Part shown: in pieces, positions 18,303-19,542 of the stretch
Layout: the number at the start of each line of letters is the position of its first letter
How positions within the stretch are numbered: the stretch's first letter is position 1
Source of the DNA: Agrocybe praecox
Taxonomy: Eukaryota; Basidiomycota; Agaricomycetes; Agaricales; Agrocybaceae
Assembly (NCBI GenBank): GCA_964017145.1
Contig: CAXHKQ010000281.1
Location: forward strand, 1 to 19,542
Reading direction: 5' to 3'
Length of the DNA stretch: 19,542 nucleotides
Translations under genes and position numbers: made by a program
Notes under the pieces: generated by a model
Told to the model about the DNA's origin: nothing
The model's input: only the letters and a program-made list of their open reading frames with translations
Databases searched by the model: none

Positions 18303-18459
18303 CATCGTCGTCGTCGTCGTCGTTCCGCGTATGCGCTAGCGGGTGTGTGTGTCGCTGTGATAACAAATCCACATACACACGCGTCGTGTGCACACAGATT
18401 CGTCGTCGTCGTCGTCGCCTCTCGCACAGTATGAGCCAAACATCGACCATGTCGGATGA

Positions 18460-18490
<31 letters not shown>
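18303..18490. repeat. (CGT/GTC)n triplet runs
   Basis: CGT runs lie at 18303-18322 and 18400-18418 in the leader, and at about 18459-18490 where they encode the first poly-Ser of the protein. Confidence 0.85.
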
Positions 18491-18492
<2 letters not shown>

Positions 18493-19418
18493 CGGCCCGT
18501 CTAATCATCTGCAGCAGCACTCAACGGCTCCGAAAGCAGCAGCCCCGTCGCCGACGACGACAACAACAGCAGCAGCAGTAGCAGCAGCACAACTACCACA
18601 ACAGCAGCAGCAGCAGCATCAGATGATCAGAACGACGAGCGCTTCGTCGTCGACAGTGCTCACTGCGGCGGCGACATCCACCACTTCGACGACCGCGACA
18701 GCGAGCGGCATTAGCATCGGCCAAGCGGCGAGCAGCAGCGGCAGCTTCTCTCCGAACGACAGTAGTGCAGAGCACCGCCATTCGCCATTGTCAACAGCAG
18801 CAGCAGCAGCAGAACAGCAAGCCGCAGCAGCCGCATCGCCAGCTGTTCAACATCCGCTCGACGCAGCGAGCGGCAATTGCCTCCTCCGCTCCAACGACCC
18901 CGACGACGAACTGAAAGTGGAGGCGCCAGCGCAGTCGCCGCCACCGCCGTCGTCGACGACGGATACGCAAATTAGCAGCAGCAGCAGCAGTAGCAGTGGT
19001 GCTGGTGCAGGTGCAGGTGCAGGTGCTGGTGCCGGTGACTCCAATACGGCGGACCGGCGGATTTCGAGTAGCACAGCAGAAGCGGTGGGTGCGGGTGGAG
19101 GCGATGCGGACGCCGTGCCATCGGATGATGTGCTGATGCGGTCGGGCTGCATTGCGCATCAGCGCCGTTTGTCGTCGGTGGGCAGTGGCGGCAGTGGTAG
19201 TGGCAGCAGCGGTGGTAGCAGCAATCTCACCGGCGACGGTGGCGGCACCAGCGAAGCCGACGCCGCGGCTGCCGCCGACGACGACTTTGCGTATGCACGG
19301 GCGTGCGGCGGCGGAAGTGACGCAAACGCGTGGGCCCGCCTCAGCGAGCAGCAGCTGCGCGATCTGGTGCAGGAGATGGCCAAGAAGATGGAGTACACCG
19401 AGCAGATGAACTGGCTGT
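18431..19418 (+). CDS. First coding exon of a low-complexity protein (partial, N-terminal 329 aa)
   Basis: The frame is open from 18251 (after TAG at 18248) and its first in-frame ATG is at 18431 (context CAGTATGAG). A second at 18449 (GACCATGTC) also has a good context. Numbered from the first ATG: poly-Ser 11-21, Thr/Ala-rich 42-53, poly-Gln 57-62, Ser/Thr-rich 69-110, Ala-rich 123-136, a DELKVEAP segment (160-166) with a sumoylation-type LKVE, Pro/Ser 169-176, poly-Ser 182-189, an (AG)n run 191-202, Gly/Ser 251-263 and an acidic Ala tract 276-285. The only non-repetitive part is at the end, LSEQQLRDLVQEMAKKMEYT then EQMNWL (304-329), likely an amphipathic helix starting a conserved domain in the next exon. 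The exon ends in GCTGT|GTGAGT with 1 nt left over. The composition resembles insect nuclear or signalling regulators, but I do not recognise the gene. Confidence 0.85.
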
Positions 19419-19427
19419 GTGAGTATT

Positions 19428-19461
<34 letters not shown>

Positions 19462-19542
19462 TGAATGGCTGGTTGATGAGAGTGGTGTTTGGGTTTGTGT
19501 TTGAGTTTAATGATCGAATTATAGATGATTCTGTTATGGTTT
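19419..19542 (+). other. Start of first coding intron
   Basis: GTGAGT at 19419-19424 is a consensus 5' splice site. The frame continues for about 28 more codons only because GT repeats lack stops, and it then terminates. The rest is GT-rich then AT-rich intronic sequence. Confidence 0.75.
19429..19460. repeat. (GT)16 microsatellite next to the splice donor
   Basis: Sixteen uninterrupted GT units begin 10 nt after the donor. In RNA this is a (UG)n tract, the known type of binding site for TDP-43-family proteins. Confidence 0.95.

Noticed and set aside
18347..18430. Upstream extension of the right-hand coding frame
   Set aside because: The extension would start at GTG; the first in-frame ATG is 18431, and the extension encodes simple-repeat residues from the leader.
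17397..19409. Minus-strand and alternate-frame open frames over the leader and coding exon
   Set aside because: Triplet repeats keep all frames open (poly-Leu, poly-Arg, poly-Cys); these are shadows of the plus-strand gene.
19419..19504. Continuation of the coding frame past the donor
   Set aside because: It reads through a GT repeat (Cys-Val run), which has no stops; GTGAGT at 19419 is the better end.

Overview
This window looks like nuclear DNA from an insect, most probably a dipteran and perhaps an anopheline mosquito. CpG is not depleted, (CA)n/(GT)n tracts recur every 1-2 kb, CAG/CGT triplet runs encode poly-Q, poly-A and poly-S, and the splice signals are insect-like (CTAAT branch points, GTAAGT and GTGAGT donors). 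The species is an inference from composition. There are no prokaryotic features.

The right end (about 15.3-19.54 kb, plus strand) holds the 5' part of one clear gene. It has a long CpG-rich leader, a likely leader intron (15670-17850), a TATA-type alternative promoter near 18066, upstream ORFs, and a first coding exon (18431-19418) of 329 codons. That exon is mostly Ser/Ala/Gln/Gly low complexity and ends in a short amphipathic segment at a strong donor. A (GT)16 tract starts 10 nt inside the following intron. The gene continues beyond the window and I do not recognise it.

Upstream, 1-15.1 kb is mostly intergenic or intronic: AT-rich DNA alternating with CpG-rich islands and dinucleotide repeats. 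Three short stretches read as exons. They are a plus-strand terminal exon (15121-15304) with a good branch point, acceptor and stop; a plus-strand internal exon (4773-4845); and a minus-strand internal exon (3383-3542) open across its whole length with a site at each end. Two more minus-strand open stretches (6000-6163, 6450-6587) are weaker. Their parent genes are not identifiable here.

Mobile DNA is concentrated at 9-17.5 kb. There is one tRNA-derived SINE (9003-9230) with A and B boxes and a diverged target-site duplication. Two elements share terminal inverted repeats starting CTACCCCAAATAAAT and are flanked by TA (12226-12639 and 15934-17485). The larger one carries a giant internal foldback with a perfect 45-bp central hairpin. 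A second, unrelated foldback of about 1.07 kb (13798-14870) lies between them. The terminal exon sits between the two foldbacks, and the larger TIR element lies inside the presumed leader intron of the right-hand gene. If transcribed, both foldbacks would form long double-stranded RNA; this is the most unusual aspect of the window.
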